Source: Planifilum sp021793745
GTDB taxonomy: Bacteria > Bacillota > Bacilli > Thermoactinomycetales > DSM-44946
Direction of reading: 5' to 3'
Assembly: GCA_937983105.1 (NCBI GenBank)
Contig: CALKAM010000133.1
Location: 1 to 50,014, forward strand
DNA: 50,014 bases
How positions within the stretch are numbered: the first letter of the stretch is position 1; each line of letters opens with the position of its first letter. Positions 41,718 through 49,483 of this stretch are shown piece after piece. A program made the position numbers and the translations under genes. The notes beneath the pieces were generated by a model. That model did no database searches. It was not told the origin of the DNA and was given only the letters and a program-made list of their open reading frames with translations.

Positions 41718-43298
41718 TCAAGAAAGGTTTTGTTTCCGTTGTTTTTCCAACTGGCGGAGCTCCACCCGCCGAATCTTCCCGCTGGTGGTTTTGGGCAAAT
41801 CGGAGACAAATTCGATTTCCCGGGGATATTTGTAAGGAGCTGTCACTCGCTTGACGTGTTCCTGGAGCTCCTTCACCAGCTGTTCCGATGCCTCCTCCGG
41901 CCGCTTCAGCACGACGAAGGCCTTGACGATCGCTCCCCGGACGGGATCCGGGCTGGCCACGACGGCACATTCCCGTACCGAGGGATGTTTCACCAGGGCG
42001 TCCTCCACCTCGAAGGGACCGATGGTATAGCCGGAGCTGATGATGATATCGTCGGCCCGCCCCTCAAACCAGAAATAGCCGTCCTCATCCATTTTCGCTT
42101 GGTCGCCGGTGAGATACCAGTCCCCCCGGAAGGACTCTGCGGTCCGCTCGGGATCGCGGAAATACCCCTTGAACAGAGCCGGGGCATCCTTGTGGACCGC
42201 GATATCCCCCACCTGGCCCGGCGGCAATTCTTGACCGTTCCCGTCGATGATCGCCACCCGGTTGCCCGGAGTCGGTTTCCCCATCGAACCGGGCTTCGTC
42301 TCCATGCCCAGAAGGGTGCCCACCAGGAGAGTGTTTTCCGTCTGTCCGTAGCCGTCCCTCACCTCGACGCCGAAATGCTTGCGGAATGTGTCGATCACTT
42401 CCCGGTTGAGGGGTTCGCCGGCACTGACGGCGCTGCGCAAAGCGGACAAGTCAAACCGCTCGAGCTGTTCCACCTTGGCCATCATCCGGTACTCGGTGGG
42501 CGTGCAGCACAACACATTGACCCGGTATTGCTGCATCAGGGAAAGATACTTCTCCGGGTCAAACCGCCCCTGATACACCAATCCCGTCGCCCCCGAACCC
42601 AGGGTGGAGATGAAAGGACTCCAAACCCACTTGGCCCAGCCCGGACCCGCCGTGGCCCAGACCGTATCCGTCTCCCGGACCCCCCACCACTTTTTTGCCG
42701 CCACCGCCTGATGGGCGATGGCCCAGCTGTGATGATGAATCACTCCCTTGGGCCCGCCGGTCGTGCCCGACGTGTAGGAAATAAACGCGATGTCGTCGCT
42801 CCGCACCTGGGGTAAAGTTACCGAGCCATCCTGAACCGCCACCTCTTCCATCGGAATCCAATCGCCGCTCCCCTCGCCGCGCGCGATCCGCAACTTGAGC
42901 CCGGAATAATCGGTGGCCGCCTCATCCACCCGTCCGGTGAGCATCCCGTCCGCAATCACCCCCGCCACTTCCGCATGCTCCATCCGGTAGCGGATATCCG
43001 AGGGCATCAGCATCTCCGAACAGGGGAGCACCACCAGACCCGCCTTCAAAGCGGCCATATACGCGATATAGGCCTCGGGAACCCGCGGCAGAAGGATCAT
43101 CACCCGATCCCCCGGGCTCATCCCCGCCTGGAGCAACCCCCTGGCCAGGGCATCGGAATGCGCTTTCAATTCATGATAGGTCAGGGTCCGTTTGTCTCCG
43201 CGTTCATTCTCCCAACGGATCGCCACCTTGTTCCGGTCCGCCGCATGCCGGTCGATATCTTGGGTCATGTTATAATATTCCGGAATTCTCAATTCCAC
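41718..43298 (-). CDS. AMP-forming acyl-CoA synthetase
   Basis: 526 aa. GTG start at 43298 after AAAGGGGG. ANL-family motifs: P-loop YTSGTTGGPKG (about 175-185), A5 DGYGQTE, A7 WYLTGDQAK, A8 hinge FEGRADDIIISSGY and the catalytic Lys of TTSGKIRR near the C-terminus. The WWGVRETDTVWATAGPGWAKW segment and length resemble the medium-chain/ACSM-like branch, which activates short or medium carboxylic acids to CoA thioesters via the acyl-adenylate. Actual substrate not visible. Confidence 0.92.
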   Translation of the reverse strand: MELRIPEYYNMTQDIDRHAADRNKVAIRWENERGDKRTLTYHELKAHSDALARGLLQAGMSPGDRVMILLPRVPEAYIAYMAALKAGLVVLPCSEMLMPSDIRYRMEHAEVAGVIADGMLTGRVDEAATDYSGLKLRIARGEGSGDWIPMEEVAVQDGSVTLPQVRSDDIAFISYTSGTTGGPKGVIHHHSWAIAHQAVAAKKWWGVRETDTVWATAGPGWAKWVWSPFISTLGSGATGLVYQGRFDPEKYLSLMQQYRVNVLCCTPTEYRMMAKVEQLERFDLSALRSAVSAGEPLNREVIDTFRKHFGVEVRDGYGQTENTLLVGTLLGMETKPGSMGKPTPGNRVAIIDGNGQELPPGQVGDIAVHKDAPALFKGYFRDPERTAESFRGDWYLTGDQAKMDEDGYFWFEGRADDIIISSGYTIGPFEVEDALVKHPSVRECAVVASPDPVRGAIVKAFVVLKRPEEASEQLVKELQEHVKRVTAPYKYPREIEFVSDLPKTTSGKIRRVELRQLEKQRKQNLS

Positions 43299-43394
43299 GA
43301 CAAGACCCCCTTTGCGAAATGAAATGATTTATCCTTTCTTTCTACATTATCACAAAGGGATCCTGTTATCATTTTATTCCTTTTATAGCCAACA

Positions 43395-43419
43395 AAAAGG
43401 AGGCGGGTATTCCGCCTCC
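43395..43419 (-). terminator. Rho-independent terminator of the alpha/beta SASP gene
   Basis: GGAGGCGG/CCGCCTCC stem with a 5-nt loop, followed on the minus strand by TTTTTGTTGG, 18 nt after the stop. Confidence 0.85.
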
Positions 43420-43436
43420 AGATGCGATTATTTTTG

Positions 43437-43664
43437 TTACTGAACAGCGCCGCCACCCAGTTGTTGTTGCGCCAGGGCGACCAGACGCTTCGTGATTTCT
43501 CCACCCACAGATCCGTTAGCCCGGGAAGTGGTTTCCGGACCCAGGTTCACCCCAAATTCCTGAGCGATTTCATACTTCAGCTGGTTCAAAGCCTGGGAAG
43601 CCCCGGGAACCAGCAGTTGGTTGGTGTTGCGCCGACGTTGCTGCTGCTGTTGTTGTTGGGCCAT
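43437..43664 (-). CDS. Alpha/beta-type small acid-soluble spore protein
   Basis: 75 aa, GGAGGTGAGACGAG before the ATG. A Gln/Arg-rich N-terminus is followed by the family's two signatures: LKYEIAQEFGVNLGPETTSRANGSVGGE is here split across residues about 29-56 (containing the GPR cleavage site EFGV) and ITKRLVALAQQQL. It coats and protects DNA in the dormant spore in an A-like form. Usually one of several paralogues in a genome. Confidence 0.95.
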   Translation of the reverse strand: MAQQQQQQQRRRNTNQLLVPGASQALNQLKYEIAQEFGVNLGPETTSRANGSVGGEITKRLVALAQQQLGGGAVQ

Positions 43665-43772
43665 CTCGTCTCACCTCCTTGGTAGATGGTACTCTTATCT
43701 TGTGATCTTCTCAGAGATCGATACGAGTGAAATTTTGGTTGTCGGCCCGCTGACGGGGACTCCCGGCTTCCT

Positions 43773-44141
43773 TCACAGCCGCCCTCCTGCTCTCTCCAAG
43801 AGCGTTCGGGCCTCTTCTTCCCTCGCTTTATCCGTTACCACCGTCACTACCACATCCTCCGGAGCCTCCAATCCATCGGCTCCGGACAGGCCGCTCGCAT
43901 CCGGATGGGACGCGGCCAACACGCCCGCATCCCGGCTGCTGATCGCCGCCCCCATCGCCACACTGGCCAGGGAAGAAGGCGGTTCGGAGATCGGGTTATC
44001 CAAATCGACGACGTTTTCGCCGGGAAATTGGGAAAAATGATCGATTTGAACCGTTGCGAAACCCCGTTTTTTCAGTTCATCCACCGCCCGTTGCGCCCTT
44101 TCTTCCGTTTGAAAATAGGCGATAATGCCTTTTTCCTCCAT
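43773..44141 (-). CDS. Small protein with YflT/17M-like stress-protein N-terminus
   Basis: 122 aa from the ATG at 44141 (6 nt after AGGAGGT). Residues about 1-35 (GIIAYFQTEERAQRAVDELKKRGF) have the ferredoxin-like beta-alpha-beta pattern seen in the general stress protein 17M/YflT group. The middle is Ser/Ala/Pro-rich and the C-terminus (VVVTVVTDKAREEEARTLLERAGG) looks like a second beta-alpha unit. The family match is tentative and no function can be given. Confidence 0.6.
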   Translation of the reverse strand: MEEKGIIAYFQTEERAQRAVDELKKRGFATVQIDHFSQFPGENVVDLDNPISEPPSSLASVAMGAAISSRDAGVLAASHPDASGLSGADGLEAPEDVVVTVVTDKAREEEARTLLERAGGRL

Positions 44142-44376
44142 CCGCACACCTCCTCCTCTTTCGTTTCACGGATAATATGGGTGTATCCGGACATCCCCAT
44201 ACCCGTTGCCGATGGAAGTTTTGCCCGGAGCATCCTGCCACGACGATTTCACACGCCAAGGCGGCAGACGAATAAAGGATCACGGCTTCAGGAACGTTAA
44301 GGCGTGAAGGCTGGAGACGGAAAGCGGCATCCCTGCCGCCCAAAGTTCCCGGCGGCTCCGGAACATCGAAAAACGT
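44142..44376. other. Intergenic region, nothing identifiable
   Basis: Presumed promoter region of the gene at 43773. A minus-strand GGGTAT resembling a sigma-B -10 occurs near 44200, but the -35 is poor. No gene is supportable. Confidence 0.4.
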
Positions 44377-44414
44377 GAAAAGGGCTGCCAGTCCAAAGGA
44401 CGACAGCCCTTTTC
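44377..44414 (-). terminator. Branched bidirectional hairpin terminator
   Basis: An 11-bp stem GAAAAGGGCTG/CAGCCCTTTTC encloses a small GTCC/GGAC hairpin. The flanking T-runs occur in both directions; the only adjacent gene pointing here is the minus-strand gene at 44517. Confidence 0.75.
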
Positions 44415-44516
44415 AGGCAACGAGCGCCCGATATAAGTATGCTGTATTCTCCATATTGAAAAAACCCTTCAGCAACATTTCAGCCCCGAAGGTCGGTTTT
44501 TCCACGGATTGCGGGG

Positions 44517-44681
44517 TTAGCTGGCTCCTTTCATCCTCAATTGTCGACGAAGTTTTTTCAGCCGCTCAATCTCCTCACGAAGATCATGCTGATACAAGAA
44601 CTCGTGGCGAAGAACGGCCAATCGAAACTCCCTTTCCATACTGCGCAACTTTTCTTCGATTTCGCGCAATTCTTCCACCAT
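44517..44681 (-). CDS. Short coiled-coil protein, unknown
   Basis: 54 aa from the ATG at 44681 after GGGGTGG. Almost entirely charged amphipathic helix: VEELREIEEKLRSMEREFRL then LREEIERLKKLRRQLRMKG, with regular Leu/Ile spacing. No family recognised. It has its own terminator. Could be a small regulatory or structural protein. Confidence 0.55.
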   Translation of the reverse strand: MVEELREIEEKLRSMEREFRLAVLRHEFLYQHDLREEIERLKKLRRQLRMKGAS

Positions 44682-44837
44682 GAGGAACCACCCCGTTCGC
44701 AGAAGATGAAAACCATGAACCTCGTCCACGGTTTTCCCACTCCTGTTAATACCCTTTTTTCGAAAGAATAAACCTCAAAAAACGGGGAAAATCCTGTTTG
44801 ATTCCTGCCTCCGCGACAAATTCCTCGACGATCAAAC

Positions 44838-44860
44838 AAGGGGAGGCGGTTGGCCTCCCC
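44838..44860 (-). terminator. Hairpin downstream of the gene at 44881
   Basis: GGGGAGGC/GCCTCCCC stem with a 5-nt loop, then TTGTTTGAT on the minus strand; on the + side GGGTTTTCG. Moderate T-runs. Confidence 0.6.
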
Positions 44861-44880
44861 GGGTTTTCGACGACTCTTCG

Positions 44881-45312
44881 TCAATCTTCGCCTTTCCGCT
44901 CCACCGACTGATTCAGGCGGCGAACCAACACGGATGTGCGATACACCTTGTACATTTTCGCCGCATCCACCGCGGTCAACAGCCGGGTTCCCGCCGTCAG
45001 TGTATCCCCGTCCCGGAAGCGGACATAATCATATCTTTTCAGTTTGTTCAGGATTTCCTCCCATACTTCCTTACTTCCAATATGTTCATAAAAAAGGTCA
45101 TAGACGACATTCCGATCGACGACCGACTCCTTGATCCGTTTGCTCATGACGGGATCCAACCGGGGGTAAACCAGCAGGCCCCACAAAATCACCAACGCTG
45201 CGCGCGTCACGGCATCCCAGCTTTTATGTACAGGATCTGACTTCTTGTCCAGATCTCCCCGGGCTGTCTCTGGAAGAAGCGAACCGATTTCTCCGACGGA
45301 TAAATTGCCCAT
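44881..45312 (-). CDS. Unknown protein, mainly helical
   Basis: 143 aa. The start is the ATG at 45312 (MGNLSVGEIGSLLPE), 11 nt after AAAGGAGG. One moderately hydrophobic segment (RAALVILWGLLVY, about 38-52) and a charged C-terminal half (YDYVRFRDGDTLTAGTRLL, VYRTSVLVRRLNQSV). No family recognised. Monocistronic. Confidence 0.6.
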   Translation of the reverse strand: MGNLSVGEIGSLLPETARGDLDKKSDPVHKSWDAVTRAALVILWGLLVYPRLDPVMSKRIKESVVDRNVVYDLFYEHIGSKEVWEEILNKLKRYDYVRFRDGDTLTAGTRLLTAVDAAKMYKVYRTSVLVRRLNQSVERKGED

Positions 45313-45631
45313 TCTTAAAGCCTCCTTTCTTCCATCCATCAATGGTCGGATGCAGACGGAATGGGCTCCGTTGAAGGCCTGATGGGCCTCCACAGGGACT
45401 CGAATATTTTGACACCCTCGCTAGCAAATCAGTCTATAATACCTTTATGGTCGAAATCAGGAACAATTATACTTTTGATTGCCATAATTTCTGAAGAAAT
45501 CGGAAGGATTGATCGCCTTTTTCTGCAATGTATTCTCATCACGATGAAATTTTACAAATGCCCGCCTGGAAATTTAGATTAAATTTCTGCTATATTGAAA
45601 AAGAGTGAAGTGTGAACAGGAGGAATCAGCC
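45313..45631. other. Divergent intergenic region before the SANT regulator
   Basis: AT-rich. Contains TTGACA (45409-45414) and TATAAT (45435-45440) on the + strand, but spaced 20 nt, and a later TATATT at about 45591, closer to the gene. No small gene or structured RNA recognised. Confidence 0.4.
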
Positions 45632-46423
45632 ATGTTTGATACAAAAAAAGGCAAATATTCCGAAGAGGAAAACGAACGGATCATCACTGCATTAAACGAG
45701 GAATTGGCCAAGGGCAGGCCGGAACGGGAGGTTATCCGGGAATTGGCCAACGAGCTCAACCGGGGATATGCCGGGGTCGTCGCCCACGTCCGAAAGTTGC
45801 GGGCGGAACGCCCCGAGCGGTTTACAGCTGTTTCCTCCGGCAAAACCAAACCCCGTCTGAACAGCTGGTCCGCCGAGGAAGAAGAAACCCTGATTCAGAC
45901 GGTGAATCAATTCGCCAAAGAGGGTAAACCTCTCACCGCGGCAATCGATGTGTTGAAGAAAAAACTTTCCCGCACCCCCGGAGCGATTTACCAACGGATT
46001 TATACTTTAAGGAATAAATATCCAGATAAATTTGCCCATCTGCCAAAACAGCGCCCGCGCCGACGAATACAGCCCAGCTGGGCGATGCAGAAACCGGTTA
46101 TTCGCAAACTGGATGTTCCCGATTGGAAAGAGGGGCAGCCGGATACCGGCCGTCAAGAGGCCTCTGCGACGGCGGAAGTTCACAGGGAGACGTCTCCCGG
46201 GGGGCCGGAGATGAACACCGAGGAAACGTTGCTGATGAAAGCCTTTGAAGAACGGTACGGCCGGCTCAACCCCCAGGCCAAGGAACGGATGCTTCAACTG
46301 ATGCGACGTTACGGCTGCACCCGGGTCTCCATCGCCCTGTTTACCCTGACAGAAAATAAAGCCTTTCCCACGATCGTCGTCAACTTCTTAGAGGAGCACC
46401 TAAAAAAGGAAAAACGGTTGTAA
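45632..46423 (+). CDS. Regulator with tandem Myb/SANT-like domains (RsfA-type)
   Basis: 263 aa. ATG at 45632, 8 nt after AGGAGG. Two homologous Myb/SANT-like units: residues about 6-65 (KYSEEENERIITALNEELAKG, then VVAHVRKLRAERPERF) and about 78-140 (SWSAEEEETLIQTVNQFAKEG, then IYQRIYTLRNKYPDKF). A polar linker and a C-terminal helical region follow. Bacillus RsfA, a forespore regulator, carries one such domain; here there are two. DNA binding is therefore likely, and a sporulation role is inferred. Confidence 0.75.
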   Translation: MFDTKKGKYSEEENERIITALNEELAKGRPEREVIRELANELNRGYAGVVAHVRKLRAERPERFTAVSSGKTKPRLNSWSAEEEETLIQTVNQFAKEGKPLTAAIDVLKKKLSRTPGAIYQRIYTLRNKYPDKFAHLPKQRPRRRIQPSWAMQKPVIRKLDVPDWKEGQPDTGRQEASATAEVHRETSPGGPEMNTEETLLMKAFEERYGRLNPQAKERMLQLMRRYGCTRVSIALFTLTENKAFPTIVVNFLEEHLKKEKRL

Positions 46424-46430
46424 CGCAAAA

Positions 46431-46459
46431 GGGCACGGGCGTCCAAAGCGCCTGTGCCC
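46431..46459. terminator. Terminator between the SANT gene and minE
   Basis: GGGCACGGGCG/CGCCTGTGCCC stem (one G-U pair) with a 7-nt loop. T4 follows on the minus strand only, so it fits minE better. Confidence 0.55.
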
Positions 46460-46545
46460 CGGCCAGAAATCGTCTCTATCCCGGAATTGAACGGTTAACC
46501 AGCCTCTGAAGATCTCGCGGTACAAAGGCCGCTCCTTTTTTTCAC

Positions 46546-46815
46546 CTAGAGGGATTCCCGGACAGAATCCCGCCGCCGGATGGGGATGCTGGCGAAGATC
46601 ACCGTCGTCCGGTCCCGACCCGTTTGCGGCCGTATCTCAACCTGACCGACGACGTCATATCCAAACTCATCGCAGAGCTCAATCAGGCGAGCGCGAAAGT
46701 GCTTCAACTTTTTTTCGTCAATCTCCGTACGCTGATAGCTGAGAACCAGAGACAGCCGATCATTGGCGGTATCCGCCGTACGGCGTTCCTTATCCCTGCC
46801 GAACAAATTGATCAT
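46546..46815 (-). CDS. minE: Cell division topological specificity factor MinE
   Basis: 89 aa from the ATG at 46815 (9 nt after GAGGTG). The N-terminal membrane-binding helix is short (MINLFGRDKE), then the MinD-contact strand RLSLVLSYQRTEI and the dimer domain KLKHFRARLIELCDEFGYDV ending with VIFASIPIRR. MinE sweeps MinCD off the membrane to place the division septum. It follows minD by 36 bp. B. subtilis lacks MinE and uses DivIVA/MinJ instead. Confidence 0.93.
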   Translation of the reverse strand: MINLFGRDKERRTADTANDRLSLVLSYQRTEIDEKKLKHFRARLIELCDEFGYDVVGQVEIRPQTGRDRTTVIFASIPIRRRDSVRESL

Positions 46816-46851
46816 GTTTGTATTCACCTCAGTCCTGGATCGGGCAATCGG

Positions 46852-47652
46852 TTACGCGATGGGAAACAAACGTTTCAGCCGATTGATCAGGCCGTTATCC
46901 TCCAGTTCCATAAACGGAACGGACTCGCCGTTTATCCGCCGGGAAATATTGCTGAAGGCCCGTCCCGCCAAGGATTTTGGATCCATGATCACGGGTTCCC
47001 CCGTGTTGGAGGAACGGATGATCCGCCTGTCCTCCGGAACGATCCCCAACAGGTTGACCGCCAAATGATTCTGGATGCGCTCGACGCTTAACATGTCGCC
47101 GGCCTTTACCATTCCCGGCTGCACCCGGTTGACGACCAGATCAATCTCCCGCAGATCAGCCGCCTCTAACAGACCGATCACCCGGTCCGAGTCCCGAACC
47201 GAGGGAATTTCCGGATTGACCACCAGTATCGCCCGATCCGCCGCAGCGATCGCATTCCGGAACCCGCCCTCGATGCCGGCCGGAGAATCGATCAAGATAA
47301 ATTCAAACTCCTTTTTCAGCTCGTCCACGACCTGTTTGACCTGGGTCGGTGTCACTTCTTCCTTATATCGGGTCTGGGCCGCCGGAAGAAGGGCCAGGTT
47401 GGGAAATTCCTTGTGACGGACCAGGGATTGCCGAAGCTTGCACACCCCTTCGATCACGTCGATCAAATCGTACACAATGCGATTTTCCAAGCCCAGCATC
47501 AAATCCAACTTGCGAAGGCCGATGTCCGTATCGAGCAGACAAACCTTTCGACCCAACTGAGCCAGTCCGATCCCCACCGATGCGACGGTCGTCGTTTTCC
47601 CCACGCCGCCCTTTCCGCTGGTCACCGTAATCGCCACGGGTTCATGGTCCAT
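46852..47652 (-). CDS. minD: Septum site-determining ATPase MinD
   Basis: 266 aa, AAAGGAGTAGCG before the ATG. Deviant Walker A SGKGGVGKTTT, switch I DTDIGLRKLD, Walker B ILIDSPAGIE, and C-terminal amphipathic membrane-targeting helix NGLINRLKRLFPIA. It binds the membrane with ATP and recruits MinC to block polar division. minC is not next to it; the gene upstream is an unrelated DUF1232 gene. Confidence 0.97.
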   Translation of the reverse strand: MDHEPVAITVTSGKGGVGKTTTVASVGIGLAQLGRKVCLLDTDIGLRKLDLMLGLENRIVYDLIDVIEGVCKLRQSLVRHKEFPNLALLPAAQTRYKEEVTPTQVKQVVDELKKEFEFILIDSPAGIEGGFRNAIAAADRAILVVNPEIPSVRDSDRVIGLLEAADLREIDLVVNRVQPGMVKAGDMLSVERIQNHLAVNLLGIVPEDRRIIRSSNTGEPVIMDPKSLAGRAFSNISRRINGESVPFMELEDNGLINRLKRLFPIA

Positions 47653-47911
47653 TTTCGCTACTCCTTTCTTAAACCCTCTTAAACATCCATTCTACCAGTG
47701 GGTCGACGGTCCGGCGGCACCATAGCGATGGCCCACCGATGAATCTCCTCTTCCCCGCTTCTTTGTCAATCATCGGTTACATTTCGGAAGCTTTGACAAC
47801 AGATTACAAGTTTCATCAATATTGTAACAAAGATGGAAAGGGAAAAAAAGCCGTAGATCGGGAAAGAAGGCGAAAAAGAGGAGAAATGAGCCCCTGTGGT
47901 GCCATGGGATG

Positions 47912-48202
47912 TTATTCCGGATCTTTCGGATTCCCCTTCTGTTTTTCAAATTGCTCCAGTTCCTTGGAAAACAGATGCCAGATCGCCATCGCCACCGTGG
48001 CGTCATCCAAATAGCCGAGGAGCGGAATCATATCCGGAACGATATCGGTTGGCAGAAAGAAATAGAGAAAACCGACTCCCACCAGGAGCTTCTTGAGGAA
48101 GCTCGTTTTCGGATGCCGAAAGTACGCGATCATCAGCTTCAACTTGTGAAGGACCTGCCCAATTCCACCCACCTGCTGGATTTTCCGGCCCCGGTTCCCC
48201 AT
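47912..48202 (-). CDS. DUF1232 (YkvA-type) small membrane protein
   Basis: 96 aa from the ATG at 48202 (GGGAGGGG ahead). DUF1232 signature: RHPKTSFLKKLLVGVGFLYF, FLPTDIVPDMIPLLGYLDD. One to two short membrane segments. Function unknown; widespread. Confidence 0.9.
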   Translation of the reverse strand: MGNRGRKIQQVGGIGQVLHKLKLMIAYFRHPKTSFLKKLLVGVGFLYFFLPTDIVPDMIPLLGYLDDATVAMAIWHLFSKELEQFEKQKGNPKDPE

Positions 48203-48261
48203 CAAGATCGCTCCCCTCCCGGTTCAGCGACGCCGCCGCAGCGGTCAAGCGCCGGGTTGAT

Positions 48262-48939
48262 TCACAGAAACTTTTCACCGCAATGGGGACAAGTGTTTAC
48301 GAGTTCCTTTAACTGGTTTCCACACTCCGGACAGATGAAAATGGCCTCCCCGGTCACGGTTTGGAATTCGGTCAAGGCGCGCTGGCTGTTCGGCGCAACG
48401 GATGTCTGCTCTTTTCCCCTTGCTTCCTTTCCATTTTCCTCAGGTGATTCGGATGGCGAAGCGGAGGACTCGGATTGACGATGGCGGGAAGTTTCATCGG
48501 ATGCCTGGGGCTCCACCTCGGAGACGGGCTTTTCAGGAGAGAGGGTCGTGGTCGCGTGGATCGTCGCTTGACAGACGGGGCACTGATCGGTCCCTCGATC
48601 AACAACGGCACCACAGGCGGGACAGTCGATCTTCCCCCGCACCAGAAGCAGGTCCTGCTCCATGGCAGTGATTTCGGTCTGGAGCTGGCGAATCGATTCG
48701 AGGACTTCCTTGATCTCCCCATCGATGGCCAGGCTCTCCGCCGGATCCTCCTTCCAGGCTTCATAGGCCAGAATGCCCAAGCGGCGATACAATCGATTGA
48801 TATCTTCTTTTTTCCCCCGGATTCGCAAATTTAATCGGCTGATTTCCATCATCTGCTGAGACTTTTGACTGGCGGTTTCTACACCCTTTTCTAAACGGTG
48901 CCTCAATCCTTTCCAGATGCTCACCTGGAACCCCTCCAT
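48262..48939 (-). CDS. Zinc-ribbon protein with coiled-coil N-terminus
   Basis: 225 aa from the ATG at 48939; a TTG six codons earlier is an alternative. The N-terminal ~100 residues form a long helix or coiled coil (LEKGVETASQKSQQMMEIS, IRQLQTEITAMEQDLLL). A first zinc ribbon follows (CPAC...CPVC, about 105-125), a Ser/Glu/Pro-rich disordered linker (about 130-190) and a second zinc ribbon at the end (CPEC...CPHCGEKF). Function unknown; probably binds two zinc ions and mediates protein contacts. Co-directional with the DUF1232 gene, 59 bp apart. Confidence 0.82.
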   Translation of the reverse strand: MEGFQVSIWKGLRHRLEKGVETASQKSQQMMEISRLNLRIRGKKEDINRLYRRLGILAYEAWKEDPAESLAIDGEIKEVLESIRQLQTEITAMEQDLLLVRGKIDCPACGAVVDRGTDQCPVCQATIHATTTLSPEKPVSEVEPQASDETSRHRQSESSASPSESPEENGKEARGKEQTSVAPNSQRALTEFQTVTGEAIFICPECGNQLKELVNTCPHCGEKFL

Positions 48940-49000
48940 AACCTCATTTCCCTTCAATCATAGACGATAGCAGATCGCTCCCCGGTTCACAAGAAGGCGG

Positions 49001-49029
49001 GCAAAAAGAAAACCCCCGTCTGACCGGGG
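49001..49029 (-). terminator. Terminator of the Pro/Gly-rich gene
   Basis: CCCCG/CGGGG stem with a 6-nt loop, then GTTTTCTTTTT on the minus strand, about 35 nt after the stop. Confidence 0.7.
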
Positions 49030-49065
49030 ATCAAGGTTTCGACGTGACGTTCCCTCCGCTAAGGC

Positions 49066-49341
49066 TTAAAAATCATCGTCCAATCCGGGATAGGGCCGCC
49101 AGGGGCCGGGGGGCATATCCCAGAGATCCTCCTCCCAGGGACCCGGGGGACCCGACAATTCCGGTTGGAATCCAAAGGGTTCCCCCCACGGACCCTCCGG
49201 AGGAAATTCCTCCAGCATCGGCGGTACGCCACCGGGCGGGCCCGGACGTCGGCCTAACCGCGGAGGACCCCATCGTTTCCTGCCCCGCCGGCCAAGCAGG
49301 CCGGGGAGACCGGAGCCGCCTCGGAACAACCGAATGGGCAT
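49066..49341 (-). CDS. Pro/Gly/Trp-rich small protein, possible spore-coat component
   Basis: 91 aa from the ATG at 49341 (AAGGAGTGACAAGC ahead). The N-terminal third is basic (MPIRLFRGG, LLGRRGRKRW), the rest low-complexity with repeats of PGPP, PEGPWGEP and GPW motifs and an acidic end. No domain recognised. The composition resembles coat or exosporium proteins of spore formers, but there is no direct evidence. Confidence 0.6.
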   Translation of the reverse strand: MPIRLFRGGSGLPGLLGRRGRKRWGPPRLGRRPGPPGGVPPMLEEFPPEGPWGEPFGFQPELSGPPGPWEEDLWDMPPGPWRPYPGLDDDF

Positions 49342-49483
49342 GCTTGTCACTCCTTGCGGGAAAAGTGGTGTACAGTGGAGAGTCCTGATATCCATATGCA
49401 TCGGGGGACGGATGGGTATGGCCACACGACGAGGCGGGTGAAAATCCGCATCCACCCGGGGACATCGGTCCTCCCCGGGCACG

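Noticed and set aside
43680..43730. Sigma-G promoter of the alpha/beta SASP gene
   Set aside because: A forespore promoter is expected, but I could not find a -35/-10 pair with acceptable spacing.
44190..44215. Sigma-B promoter for the stress-like protein at 43773
   Set aside because: Only GGGTAT resembles the -10; the -35 region does not fit.
45409..45440. TTGACA/TATAAT pair before the SANT regulator
   Set aside because: The spacing is 20 nt, beyond the working range for a normal sigma-A promoter, so it is not called as a feature.
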